A stretch of 64,000 bases of DNA from Trogon surrucura (taxonomy: Eukaryota; Chordata; Aves; Trogoniformes; Trogonidae): positions 23,642,501-23,706,500 of the forward strand of contig CM036621.1 of assembly GCA_020746105.1 (NCBI GenBank), in the 5' to 3' direction. Every line of letters starts with the position of its first letter. Position 1 is the first letter of the stretch. Both the position numbers and the translations under genes were made by a program. Below, in pieces: positions 1 to 14,300 of this stretch. Under the pieces are notes generated by a model. The model was not told the origin of the DNA, did no database searches, and saw only the letters and a list, made by a program, of their open reading frames with translations.

Positions 1-1269
1 GGGCTCAGAAATACCCACATGCACAGAGTCTCCGTTGAACTCCGTGGTTTAAAGCACTCTGGCTGTCCTCCATTACTGTGTTTCATTGAAAAAACATCTA
101 CCTTCTCTGTGTCCCATATGTTGAACCTAGAGCTCTTAGACTTTCAGGTTTAATTTGAAAAAGCTTGGTGCTTTGTCTTCAGTCTAATAATCTTATACTA
201 CACATCATATGCAGAGCATCTCTACACATGGATGTAGCCACAGAGAGTGAGACTTACGCTTTCAGGGGCATGTGGTACCTGAAAGGAAACAGAGAGAGAG
301 GCTTTGCTTAGTTTGGTGGAACATAATTGCTTTTTACTTAGCAAGATACTTTTTACTTAGCAAGATGGACAAGGTTTTTTCAGCTAGGTCCTTGATGGAT
401 TTTTAGGGTTTGCCAAAACTGAGAGATTTAATTTGCTTTTTCAGTTTGGTTTACAGAAAAATTACCACATTTATGCACATGTCTTTCTTGGATTTACTTG
501 CTTCTCTGGTGGATTCCTTGTCATTGATATCATAATATTCATCAAGAATGAATCTGCTTGCCCTATTACTTGTACTGCTACAGAGGCAGTGTATTTGTTT
601 ATAACAGTCAGGGTGTCTTGGGTTTATTTTGGTTTTGCTGTATTTTTTTAAAAATTTTCCAAATTCACATTAGTTCTCATTATTACCTTTAGGTTTTTAA
701 AATTAAAGAGAGAAGCCCCAAGAATATTCCTGGGGTGAAATCACCCAGAACTATGCTATGTATTTTGATTTTTGGCTAGAAAAGGATAGTCTAACGTGTG
801 GTTTTGATTTTTCTGTATTTGATCTGTTTAACTTACAGGAATGGTCGGTGGTGAGTGCTTCAGGAAGGTTGCAGGGAGACTTGGTTGCTGTCTTTATAAG
901 AGATTCTGTTGGGCTTTTGTTGTTTGTTCGGTCTTTTTTGAATGGGACAAACAGAAATGACAGTGGAAGGTTGCTATTTTAAATAAAAAAATTTCCAGAA
1001 TTCCTAGTTTACTCACCTCCTAACACCTGTGCACAGTACTCCATCTGGAGGCAGAAACGTAACTTGGTACAAGCAGATCCACAATTCACTCCATCATGTT
1101 GTCCCTGGAGTGTAGTAGCATTTATATGGAAAAGGAGGATGCATATAACATCTATAGTATGCATGTTGGAGTCAGCAAAGGTTTTCCATAAGCATATGTT
1201 GTATGTATCATTACACGTTATTTATCTGAATAATATACTTAAATACTTCTCTGCGGACACCCCCTTGTC
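1..1269. other. ADK: Intron sequence upstream of the ADK exon
   Basis: This stretch lies between the window start and the first transposon. It is AT-rich, has frequent T and A runs, and contains no reading frame that I recognise. Several frames of 70-74 codons occur, but none has splice-flanked coding character or family motifs. It is assigned to an ADK intron only because the ADK exon at 4521 is internal and lies downstream on the same strand. The only local structure noted is a 19-bp tandem duplication at 330-366. Confidence 0.6.
330..366. repeat. 19-bp tandem duplication
   Basis: Two adjacent copies of a 19-bp unit containing TTTTTACTTAGCAAGAT occur head to tail, at about 330-348 and 349-366. 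The shared part is identical. It is most simply a replication-slippage duplication and no function is implied. Confidence 0.85.
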
Positions 1270-2244
1270 CTACTGATGGTAACCTGTTCAACCTCAGGCG
1301 ACTGAAGGCCCACACTAAGACCCTCAATCTCCTTGTCCATGAGCTGCTTTTTGCTGATGATGCCACCCTTGTTGCTCACACAGAAGCAGCTCTGCAGCGC
1401 TTAACATCCTGCTTTGCAGAGGCTGCTGAGCTTTTTGGGCTGGAAGTCAACTTGAAGAAGACAGAAGTTCTTTACCAACCTGCACCTCAGGAAGTCTCCT
1501 GTCATCCCCACATCACCATAGGTGAATCAGAGCTTAAGTCAGTCCAGCAGTTCAGCTATCTAGGAAGTATCGTTTCCTCTCTCGGATGGTAAGATTGACA
1601 AAGAGATAGACAACAGGTTAGCAAAGGCACACAGAGCTTTTGGAAAACTCCATAAAAGAGTCTGGTGCAATAAACACCTGAAGAAAAGTACAAAGATTAG
1701 TGTCTACAGAGCCATTGTACGTCTAGTCTTTTATATGGGTCTGAATCATGGGTCATCTACCGCCACCACCTGCGACTCCTCAAACACTTCCATCAGCGCT
1801 GCCTCCGTACCATCCTAAACATCCACTGGGCTGACTACGTGACTAATGTTACTGTTCTTGAACAGGCAGGGGTCACCAGTATTGAGGCCATGCTGCTGAG
1901 GATGCAGCTGTGCTGGGCAGGGCACGTCTCCAGGATGGAGGATCACCGCCTCCCTAAGGTTGTGCTCTATGGTGAACTCACCACCGGCTGCCACAACAGA
2001 GGAGCCCCAAAGAGGAGATACAAGGACTCTCTGAAACACCACCTCAGTTTTGGCCATATTGACTACCAGCAGTGGTCCACTCTGGCCTCCAATCGGAAGA
2101 CATGGAGACACAACCATCCATAACGCTGCTGCCTCCTTTGAGACCGCACATAGAATTAGTCTCGAGGAGAAAAGACAACGCAGAAAGAACCGTGCCTGGC
2201 CAATACCGCCTAAGGAGACGTTCTGCTTTGCCTTTTGCCATCTC
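1270..2244 (+). mobile_element. Non-CR1 LINE, 5'-truncated, main fragment (interrupted by CR1)
   Basis: This is the C-terminal half of a non-LTR retrotransposon reverse transcriptase, clearly not CR1. Starting from Asp-Gly-Asn-Leu at 1275, the catalytic box reads Phe-Ala-Asp-Asp at 1350-1361, followed by an LKKTEVL-type motif and a YLGS motif near 1557. Later come a CLRTIL segment and a C-W-A-G-H-V-x-R-M motif at 1911-1937, then LPKVVLYGEL and KRRYKDSL. Reading continuously needs about three frame changes (near 1583, 1720 and 2111), so the copy is dead. The N-terminal endonuclease and most of the polymerase are missing. The protein resumes after the CR1 insertion, at 3530. Lineage is uncertain. 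Its C-terminal layout resembles the elements often annotated as craniofacial-development-protein-2-like or RTE-like, and I cannot place it without a search. It lies in the same orientation as ADK. Confidence 0.8.
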
Positions 2245-3529
2245 AAGGCATATCAAGGATAAGAGGGTCATTAGAGACAGTCAACATGGCTTCACCAAAG
2301 GGAAGTCGTGCTTGACTAACCTCATAGCCTTTTACGAGGATATAACAAGGTGGATAGATGATGGCAGAGCGGTGGATGTGGTCTACCTTGACTTCAGTAA
2401 AGCATTTGACACAGTCTCCCACAGCATCCTTGCTGCTAAACTGAGGAAGTGTGGTCTAGACTCTCGGGTCGTGAGGTGGACTGTGAACTGGCTAAAGGGA
2501 AGAAGCCAAAGAGTTGTGGTCAATGGGGCGGAGTCTGGTTGGAGACCTGTATCCAGTGGAGTCCCTCAAGGGTCAGTACTGGGACCAGTATTATTCAATA
2601 TATTCATCGATGACTTGGATGAGGGACTAGAGAGTACTATCAGCAAGTTTACTGATGACACCAAGCTGGGAGGAGTGGCTGACACGCCAGAAGGCTGTGC
2701 TGCCATCCAGCGAGACCTGGACAGGCTGGAGGGTTGGGCGGGGAAAAATTTAATGAAATATAACAAGGGTAAATGTAGAGTCTTGCATCTGGGTAGGAAC
2801 AACCTCGGGTTCCAGTATAAGTTGGGGAATGACTTCTTAGAGAGTAGTGTAGGGGAAAGGGACCTGTGAGTCTTGGTGGACAGCAGGATGACCATGAGCC
2901 AGCACTGTGCCCTTGTGGCCAGGAAGGCCAATGGCATCCTGGGGTGTATTAGAAGAGGGGTGGTTAGTAGGTCAAGAGAGGTTCTCCTTCCCCTCTACTC
3001 TGCCCTGGTGAGACCCCATCTGGAATATTGTGTCCAGTTCTGGGCCCCTCAGTTCAAGAAAGACAGGGAACTGCTGGAGAGAGTCCAGCACAGGGCAACT
3101 GGGATGATTAAGGGAGTGGAGCATCTCCCTTATGAGAAAAGACTGAGGGAGCTGGGGCTCTTTAGTTTGGAGAAGAGGAGGCTGAGGGGTGACCTCATTA
3201 ATGTTTACAAATATATCAAGGGTGAGTGTCACGAGGATGGAGCCAGGCTCTTCTCGGTGACAACCACTGATAGGACAAGGGGTAATGGGCTGAAACTGGA
3301 ACATAAGAGGTTCCGCTTAAACTCGAGAAGAAACTTCTTCTCAGTGAGGGTGACGGAGCCCTGGAACAGGCTGCCCAGGGAGGTTGTGGAGTCTCCTTCT
3401 CTGGAGACATTCAAGACCTGCCTGGACACGTTCCTGTGTAGCATAATCTAGGCATTCCTGCTCTGGCAGGGGGATTGGACTTGATCTTTCGAGGTCCCTT
3501 CCAATCCCTAACATTCTATGATTCTATGA
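2245..3529 (+). mobile_element. CR1 LINE, 5'-truncated, nested in the older LINE
   Basis: A 1.28-kb chicken-repeat-1 retrotransposon covers the C-terminal polymerase part of ORF2 and the whole 3' UTR. ORF1 and the endonuclease are absent, as in most CR1 copies, because reverse transcription starts at the 3' end and usually stops early. The short 3' UTR (3452-3529) has the typical GCTCTGGCAGGGGG hairpin segment, the GGACT-GATCTTT-GAGGTCCCTTCC block and a terminal pair of ATTCTATG octamers. The left edge falls between 2240 and 2250, where the older LINE's zinc-finger codons give way to CR1 codons. No clear target-site duplication is visible, as is usual for CR1. Relatively little decay (one stop, no frameshift seen) suggests it is the youngest sizeable element in the window. 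Confidence 0.95.
2249..3451 (+). pseudogene. CR1 ORF2 reverse transcriptase fragment, one in-frame stop
   Basis: One frame runs for about 400 codons and is broken only by TGA at 2867-2869. The usual CR1 residue there is Gly in a DLGVLVD motif, so a single G-to-T change in a GGA codon explains it. Visible polymerase motifs in order are [23 protein letters not shown] (motif A aspartate), [15 protein letters not shown] (motif B), FTDDTKLGG (motif C; CR1 normally has Phe-Ala-Asp-Asp, so Ala has become Thr while both aspartates remain), then [18 protein letters not shown] and the C-terminal [16 protein letters not shown] and [17 protein letters not shown]. The stop codon ending the frame overlaps the start of the 3' UTR. 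A longer frame beginning at 2072 is chimeric: its first ~59 residues are out-of-frame translation of the older LINE and should not be treated as protein. Confidence 0.93.
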
Positions 3530-3634
3530 CTTGCCTGTCCCGCATCGGCCTTTTTAGCCATCAGCGTGCTTGTAGCAAGTGTGGGTAGAGCCCTTCCCAT
3601 ATCTTCGTTCACGAAGCCTAGCCATGATGATGAG
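3530..3634 (+). mobile_element. Non-CR1 LINE, 3' remainder after the CR1 insertion
   Basis: Immediately after the CR1 tail a frame reads Thr-Cys-Leu-Ser-Arg-Ile-Gly-Leu-Phe-Ser-His-Gln-Arg-Ala-Cys and ends at TAG 3586-3588. This is the second half of a zinc-finger-like C-terminus whose first cysteines (C-F-A-F-C-H) end the fragment at about 2240. The two halves were therefore one reading frame before CR1 arrived. A short 3' UTR follows and ends in an ATGATGATGA tract at 3624-3633, a simple-repeat 3' end of the sort found in RTE-type and several other poly(A)-less LINEs. Confidence 0.75.
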
Positions 3635-7819
<4,185 letters not shown>

Positions 7820-8588
7820 TGTGGGAGAGCTGGAGGGGCAGGTTAAGAAGTTGGCCCACATGAACCTCGTGAGGTTCAGCAAGGTCAAGTGAAAGGTCCT
7901 GCAGTGGCGTCAGGGCAATCCCCATTATCAGTGGAGGCTGGGGGCTGATGTGCTAGAGAGCAGCCCTGCAGAAAAGCCCGGAAGACCAATCACAGGCTGG
8001 GCTGCACCAAAAGCAGCGTGGCCAGCAGGTCGAGGGAGGTGGTTCTGCCCCTCTGCACTGTTCGGGTGAGACCTCACCTGGAGTGCTGCATCCTGCTCTG
8101 GAGCCCTCAACACAAGAGGGACATGGACCTGTCGGAGGGGGTCCAGAGGAGGCCACAGAAATGATCAAAGGGCTGGAGCACCTCTCCTATGAAGACAGGT
8201 TGAGAGAGTTGGGGCTGTTCAGCCTGGAAAAGGGAAGGCTCCAAGGAGACCTTAGAGCTGCCTTCCAGCATCTGAAGGGGGCTACAGGAAAGCTGGGGAG
8301 GGGCTGTTTACAAGGGTGTGTAGAGATAGGATGAGAGGCAATGGTTTTAAACTCGAGCAGGATAGATTTAGGTTAGATGTCGGGAAGAAGTTCTTTGCTG
8401 TGAGGGTGATGAGACACTGGAACAGGTTGCCCAGCAAGGTTGTGGAGGCCCCATCCCTGGAGGCATTCAAGGTCAGGCTCGATGGGGCTCTGAGCAACCT
8501 GATCTAGTTAAAGATGTTCCTGCTCACTGCAGGGGGTTGGACTAGATGACCTTTAAAAGTCATCCAGTGTGATACATTCTATGATCAT
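7820..8588 (+). mobile_element. CR1 LINE, 5'-truncated, older copy
   Basis: The 3' portion of a second CR1, on the same strand. It is recognisable from about 7820 by the codons for MNLVRFSKVK, then SRSREVVLPLC-like and LEYCVQFW-like segments in shifting frames, then [28 protein letters not shown] (8171-8254 region) and NRLPSKVVEAPSLEAFK (8420-8473 region). The 3' UTR has TGCAGGGGGTTGGACTAGATGACCTTT and one ATTCTATG octamer at the end. Several frameshifts and stops, and deletion of part of the polymerase C-terminal region, show it is older than the copy at 2245. It belongs to a different CR1 subfamily by its 3' UTR. Confidence 0.93.
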
Positions 8589-10800
8589 CCGTGTCTTTAG
8601 CACCAGCTTCAATCTATGGGATTTGCTGGTACTCAATTTCTTTTGACATTTCACACAAAACTTTAACATTTTTCATGCAACTTGCAGTATATAGCTGTTA
8701 ACTTTCGTATCTCATGAAGGCCTGGAATGAAAAGATATGTTTATTGTCAATGTTTCTGATGACAAAAAAATCTTTTTTTTTGTAAGAGTTACTTAGGAGA
8801 GCAGAAAAACTGAAGAGAATTTTAGTTTTAGAATTTAGTTTTGTGTAACTCTAAGATTTATTTCTATGTGGCTGAATTCTGTGCTGCTCACTTTTAATGT
8901 TGTGATACAACCTTTTATTCAGAGCAGATAACACTTCCACGCAGACAGTTTTGCATGGGCTGTTGTTATTTTGCAATCCTTAAAAGTTTAAATCATTCCT
9001 TTCACCTACTTCTATGTAGCAAAGAGCAGAATTTTTTCAATGGCCCTTCAGTTTGTACCACATTAAGTATAAAATTTTTTCAATGGCCCTTCAGTTTGTA
9101 CCACATTAAGTATAAAATTTTCTAATACTGCTTGAATTTGTTAGTTAAATTGCATTCAGCACCTTCAGCATCTCTTTTGTGTTTACAAAGTTAATGGCAA
9201 GCCTAGTTTTTGATGTTAACAGACAGTTCTCATCAAGGCCATGTATTCTGGTCTTAGGCTGAATTTCAAGTAGAAATGTCGTGTGTTGTGGAATGTCATA
9301 ATGAACTCAGTGTAGCATACCTGTCTGCTGGAGGATAAGTTTTTAAAGCTCCAACCACCCTGATATGTTTCAACAAATACTGTGGTATTTTTATATTTAT
9401 TTTCTCTTAATGCCTAAGTGCTTGTCTAAGCAGAGAGATGCCGTGGTGGTGTAGTGGGCTTGATAGCAGAATTATCTGGTTTCAACATCAGTCTGTCAAA
9501 ACATAAGCTTGATGTCAGCAATGTGTAGAAAAGCTTAAATAACATTCTACAGTATTTTACATGGGATTTGGCTATTCTACTTGGGAAAAAAAAACCTGAT
9601 TATTATAACAATGTAACTATAAATGAAACCTCTTTTGTACTGTCTCCTCCTTTCGAAGGCATATTCAATGAAGGCATTTTTATTGTAATTTACTGCTATG
9701 ATGAGTATGATAATTTACAATGGATTGTGATAGGTTTTTTTTCTCTGAGATGTGCTAGGTCTGTGTGTGCATCGTAGGGAATGAGAGATGTAGACACTGG
9801 CAGGAATCAAAATATTCCCTAAAGAAGAGATTTGTTTGAGTAACTCTTCAGTAGCTTTTTTTTCCATTGATAACTTTTGCCATAGTGCCCTGGCATCAGT
9901 ACATATGCCATTTGACATGCAAAACCATTTCTCACAATAATGAATGGGGTTTACGGCCAGGAAAGCACCATTCTGAATGTCTTAACCATCAAGAAGGAGC
10001 TGCAGGTAGCAACAGTTAGTTGTGGCCAGTTTTGCTGGCCAGGGATAACATTTCTGCAACCTGTCTTGAGGGATTATATTTTCTGGAAGTTATAGCTCAA
10101 GTGTGATGCATTCGTTGTGGAGAGATGATATACTCTGTATCTAACCAGGAAGCAAATTTGCCATTTACTGAATTCCAAGTCAAATATGGAAACAATACTT
10201 TCTCTCTCACACATACAGAAATTCACAGCTTTATTTCTTTGATCAAAATGTGAAGAAGAGCTTTGTCTAAACTGGCACCGGCATGTGTTATGTCATTCTG
10301 TGATGTATTTAGGGTGTGGTTTGCGTTATGCTACTGTTTCAGGTATAACATCTCATATGTAGCTGATTTTGCCAGTGTTTGTGACTGTGTCTGTGAAAAA
10401 CAGTGAATTAGAAACTTTTTTTTCTTATTTTGTTGTGAAGTTTCTTCCTCAAGATGTCTTTCTTTGAAGATTAATGCTTTGCACTTTATGCAGAAAAATG
10501 CATAAATTTTTAAGAAAGATTGTACCTCCTTTTTCTGTAATAGATCATTAATGAGAATCTGTCTAACATCATGTGAATATTTATTTCTAGATGTTCACCT
10601 CTGTTATTAATTATATGTATTTACATAAAGAATGTACGCATTTCCTTTCCTGTCATTTTCCTCCTACCCCGGTAGCCTTTAAATTGCAGATACACTTCTT
10701 CAGCACAGTAATTAATGAAGCTCAGTCATCGCTCCTTTTATCATGTGATTTTTGGGTTGTTTTTTTTTTAGAAGAATGCATTATTAGAGCACTTACACAG
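8589..10800 (+). other. ADK: ADK intron with a short tandem duplication
   Basis: AT-rich intron with no gene recognised. It holds the 43-bp duplication at 9031-9122, described separately. A 72-codon frame at 10591 and a 69-codon frame at 9568 have no recognisable features. Confidence 0.65.
9031..9122. repeat. Perfect 43-bp tandem duplication
   Basis: A 43-bp unit containing CAATGGCCCTTCAGTTTGTA and ending in CACATTAAGTATAAA occurs at 9031-9073 and again at 9074-9116. The first few bases of a third copy follow. The two copies are identical base for base as given, which implies either a recent duplication or an assembly artefact. Confidence 0.95.
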
Positions 10801-11330
10801 CCAGTCTAGCTGCAACAGCCAGGCGGCAATAGCAGTGCCATTTTTCACAAAGAACATGTTGAACGGGAGCCAAATGTTTGGTGGCAGAGTCTGTTGCTAG
10901 GAAATCAAGTTCCTGAGGCGATTAATGACAAAGCAAGCAATAACAAGAAGGCAGAATTACAGATTTAAAAGAGAGGGAGAAAAAAAGTGGTTGGTGTTAT
11001 AATTACCCAAAGAAATCCGTACTCATTAAATTGGCTGTTTTTATGATTGACTTTAATTGGAGGTTAGCTCAGATATTTAGCTCCTTTCCCACCCCTTTAA
11101 ACACACACATGCACATAATCTGTAGAACTGCAGACTTGTTTTTCTAAGCATTCAGAGGAGCTTGCCCTGTAATTTGATCCCCACTGACAGATGCATTTTC
11201 TATGCTGCCATTTTGAATTAACCTATTGTGCAACAATTTTCCTCAGCTCTGTTGAATAAAACATCAAGTCTTATTACCTCAGATGGATTTGATAGAGTAA
11301 AAGAATGTACTTCTAGCTGAAGTAGACTAT
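10801..11330. promoter_or_regulatory. Candidate conserved noncoding block
   Basis: This block differs from the surrounding T-rich intron. It has balanced composition and few homopolymers, and many short motifs of the kind found in developmental enhancers: an ATTAATGACAAAG segment (homeodomain plus TCF/SOX-like), TTTAATTGGAGG, TGACAGATGCAT (MEIS/TALE-like) and CATTTTGAATTAACC. No transposon or coding signature is present. That it is conserved is inference from texture alone. Confidence 0.25.
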
Positions 11331-14300
11331 TTGCAATGAGTTCAGTGATTTGAACTCTGCCAACAAGCACCAATAATTTGTGATGTATACTTAAAGAACG
11401 AAAGAGGGACGAGCCACGTGGGGGGTCTTCTTCGCTGTATGAAGTTCAAATACAAACCTGGGAGAAATGTTGTTTGTGCTAAGGTTATTCCCTAAGATGA
11501 AACCTTTTTAGATAAAGCATGTTAACTAAGATTTTTACCATTAAGCAGACTGGTTTTGAACCAGAGAGTCTCTTATCCCCAGTGGTTATCCAAACTGTCA
11601 GGCTACTGTGGGATTAAAAAAAAATAAATCGGTTCACCTCACCCAGGAACCCCAACAGTTGGGTTTTTCCTCTGAGACTTCTTTTGTGAAGAGAAATTTT
11701 CCCTTGTAAAGATAAAATGGAATAAATGATGTTTCAAAATTATTTTAAATTCCAAATAATTTGTATCCTGTGGTAAGGGAAGAGCAGGCTTTTACCTTAT
11801 TCAATTTTCTGCCCAATTAGAAAAACTTACACAGTCGGTTCAACAAAATTTTGGCACAGAAATGGGGAGGCAACTGACCCTGACATTTAAATCCTGCCAT
11901 GTTTCATTGATCATGTTCAAGACAGTATTCCCTGCTTGCAGCGAGTGATAAGTGAGAAAACACCCTTTAAAAGTACCTGGAAGTGCACATACAGAAGCTA
12001 ACTATAAAAGCTAAATGATGCCATAGCTCTTGAAATTCCTAATCAAACAGTAAAACAATAGAACTGCACAGATTCTGTCCAAGAATACCCACATTACTAA
12101 TCAGATGCCAATGCCAAGCTGTCTGCTTTGTTAAATACCCAGTTTCCCTGAGGCAAGAAGACAGCTGCTATAACTACTATGAAATTTGGTAGCTCAATCT
12201 ATTTTTGCTACCCTTGGGCTATCAAGCTACTGTTAATTCAGACCACCCCAATTGGTACACTTTAGGGATTTTTTTCAGAGTGTTTGTAATTAAAATGATA
12301 AAACATCATTATTACTCCAAAGATGTTGCGTGCGCTTTGCATTTGACAGATACCTACAGAGATAAACCCAGCATGTAATTTTCATTGACATAATGGTCGT
12401 GATTGTATTACCCTTTTAAAAGTATATTGCTTTTTGGGGGGAGGAAAAGAAGAGGGGAAAGGGCGTGCCTTTATTTAAATTTGTAAAGCTGTTGAAATAC
12501 TAGATCAGTCTCTTGGTTGCAAGCTGCTTGTCTGCAAAGGTTGATTCCGTCTTTGTAGTAGACTGGGGACTGGTGAGAAGATCGTTCACCAAGGCCAGCT
12601 CTGCCAGCAGGGACAGGGACCCGGCCACAGACCCCTGCAGAGACCTCTGTTCCCAGATACCTCTGCCTTTAGGGACACCGAGTCTCAGATCACAGGCAAA
12701 GTCTGGGCAGGCTTAACACACTATTTAAATGTAAATTAAGAAGGGAAGCCTTCATACTCTAAGGGGTGAGGCGAGTCAATTTGAAGGGAAATTTTAACTG
12801 CGGGTCCTCTTGTATGTCAGTCTTTATTAGATGCTCTCTTTATGAGAGCACAAGAATTTTGTCTGTTACCATGTCAACTTTGTTAGAGCAAAATCTCAAA
12901 ACTAAAACACCAGCAAATTGAAGAGTTGGAAGCTCTGACTGGAACAGTATCAGTTCTAGCTTGAATTATTTTTTGTTTCAGTACTTCTCTGACGATATTT
13001 AAAAAGGGTAACTCTAAAGAGTAAAACTTGAAATGTGGGATTCTTTCTAAGTTGCGATATCTTGCTTATGCTTACAAACAAAATTTACAATAAATTGGTA
13101 GTCACCACTCTATGTGCAGTTGATTGAAATTTGAGGTTCCACCTTTCTTCCAAAGGGGATGGTATCATTAATGTGTGGAAATGTCATTGTCTCTATAACC
13201 CTGGGATAGGTATACTTTGAGTCTATGTCATCAGTTGCTGCTTTAAAACCCACATGTAAGTGATATAGCAATTGTGCTCTGTTTTACATGATGAAAGCTA
13301 ATTTTTAACAGAAAAAAACTATGTGCATGTGTGCAGCTTGAGAGCTGAGTTAAGCTGGTTATGGTACTCCGCTACTTGATCTGAAGTGGATATTATAGCT
13401 TCATTTATCATTTATGTGCGTAATAGGGGCAGTGCAATTGTTTAAATGCAAAACTCTTCTTTTTCTTGCAAAAAGGTATGATTAATGATTTGCTTTGAAA
13501 TGAGCGGTGTGAAATGATCACACTTGTGCTCGCTATTTCAAAGCCAGTAAGTTCTGAACTAAAATTATAGAAGGTTATGATAGGTATACCTGGTGCAAGG
13601 AGATTTCAGCTACGCTTCCTTTTACCTCAAAACCTGAACTGTACTGAATCGCCTTGATCCGCACTCTAGAATATAGGTGCTTAGAAAACAGCAGGGATTG
13701 CAAGCAAAATAGGAACCTCAAGGCTATTCTGCAAGTAACAGTGACCGTTTAAAAGAAAAAAAAGTTTTTATAGCATAGCTAGTCAATATCCCTAAAGTCT
13801 GTGTGAAGTGTGTGCTACATTGTGCTTAACAACTGTGTACTTACAGTAAAAAAGTATTTTGCAAAATTGTTTCTGCACAGATTCTCAGTGATAAAATGTT
13901 AAATACATTCATAGTATACCTTACAGATTGGTCTTTTTACAACTTTGTGATAGATCCTTTAGCCCTGTAGAAGGCAGAAGGGCCAAGTCCTACCAGCCTT
14001 GTTTGTTTCTGGATTTATTTGAAACATGATTTGACTGATTCCAAAAACAGTCTCTGGAAGTTCATTTGGAAGAGGTTATGGGATGTAAGACAGATCCTGG
14101 ATTGTCCTTGGTGCAACAGAAAACATCTGCTTTAGTTGAGATCTTTTGTGGGTTTTTTGAGTTGCTTTTTAAAGAATAGAACCATGCCTTACAGACAGGG
14201 CTGAGCAGGTTTTGTGGTGTGGCTTTAATCCTTCTAGTCATGGGGCTAACGCTCAGTCAGCAGTGTACTGAGTCACCTGCTTCGTAAACGTGCTTCAGAC

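Noticed and set aside
2072-2869. A 265-codon open frame that looks like a complete reverse-transcriptase gene
   Set aside because: Its first ~59 residues are an out-of-frame reading of the older LINE and the rest is 5'-truncated CR1 ORF2. It is a chimera across an insertion joint, ended by a nonsense codon.
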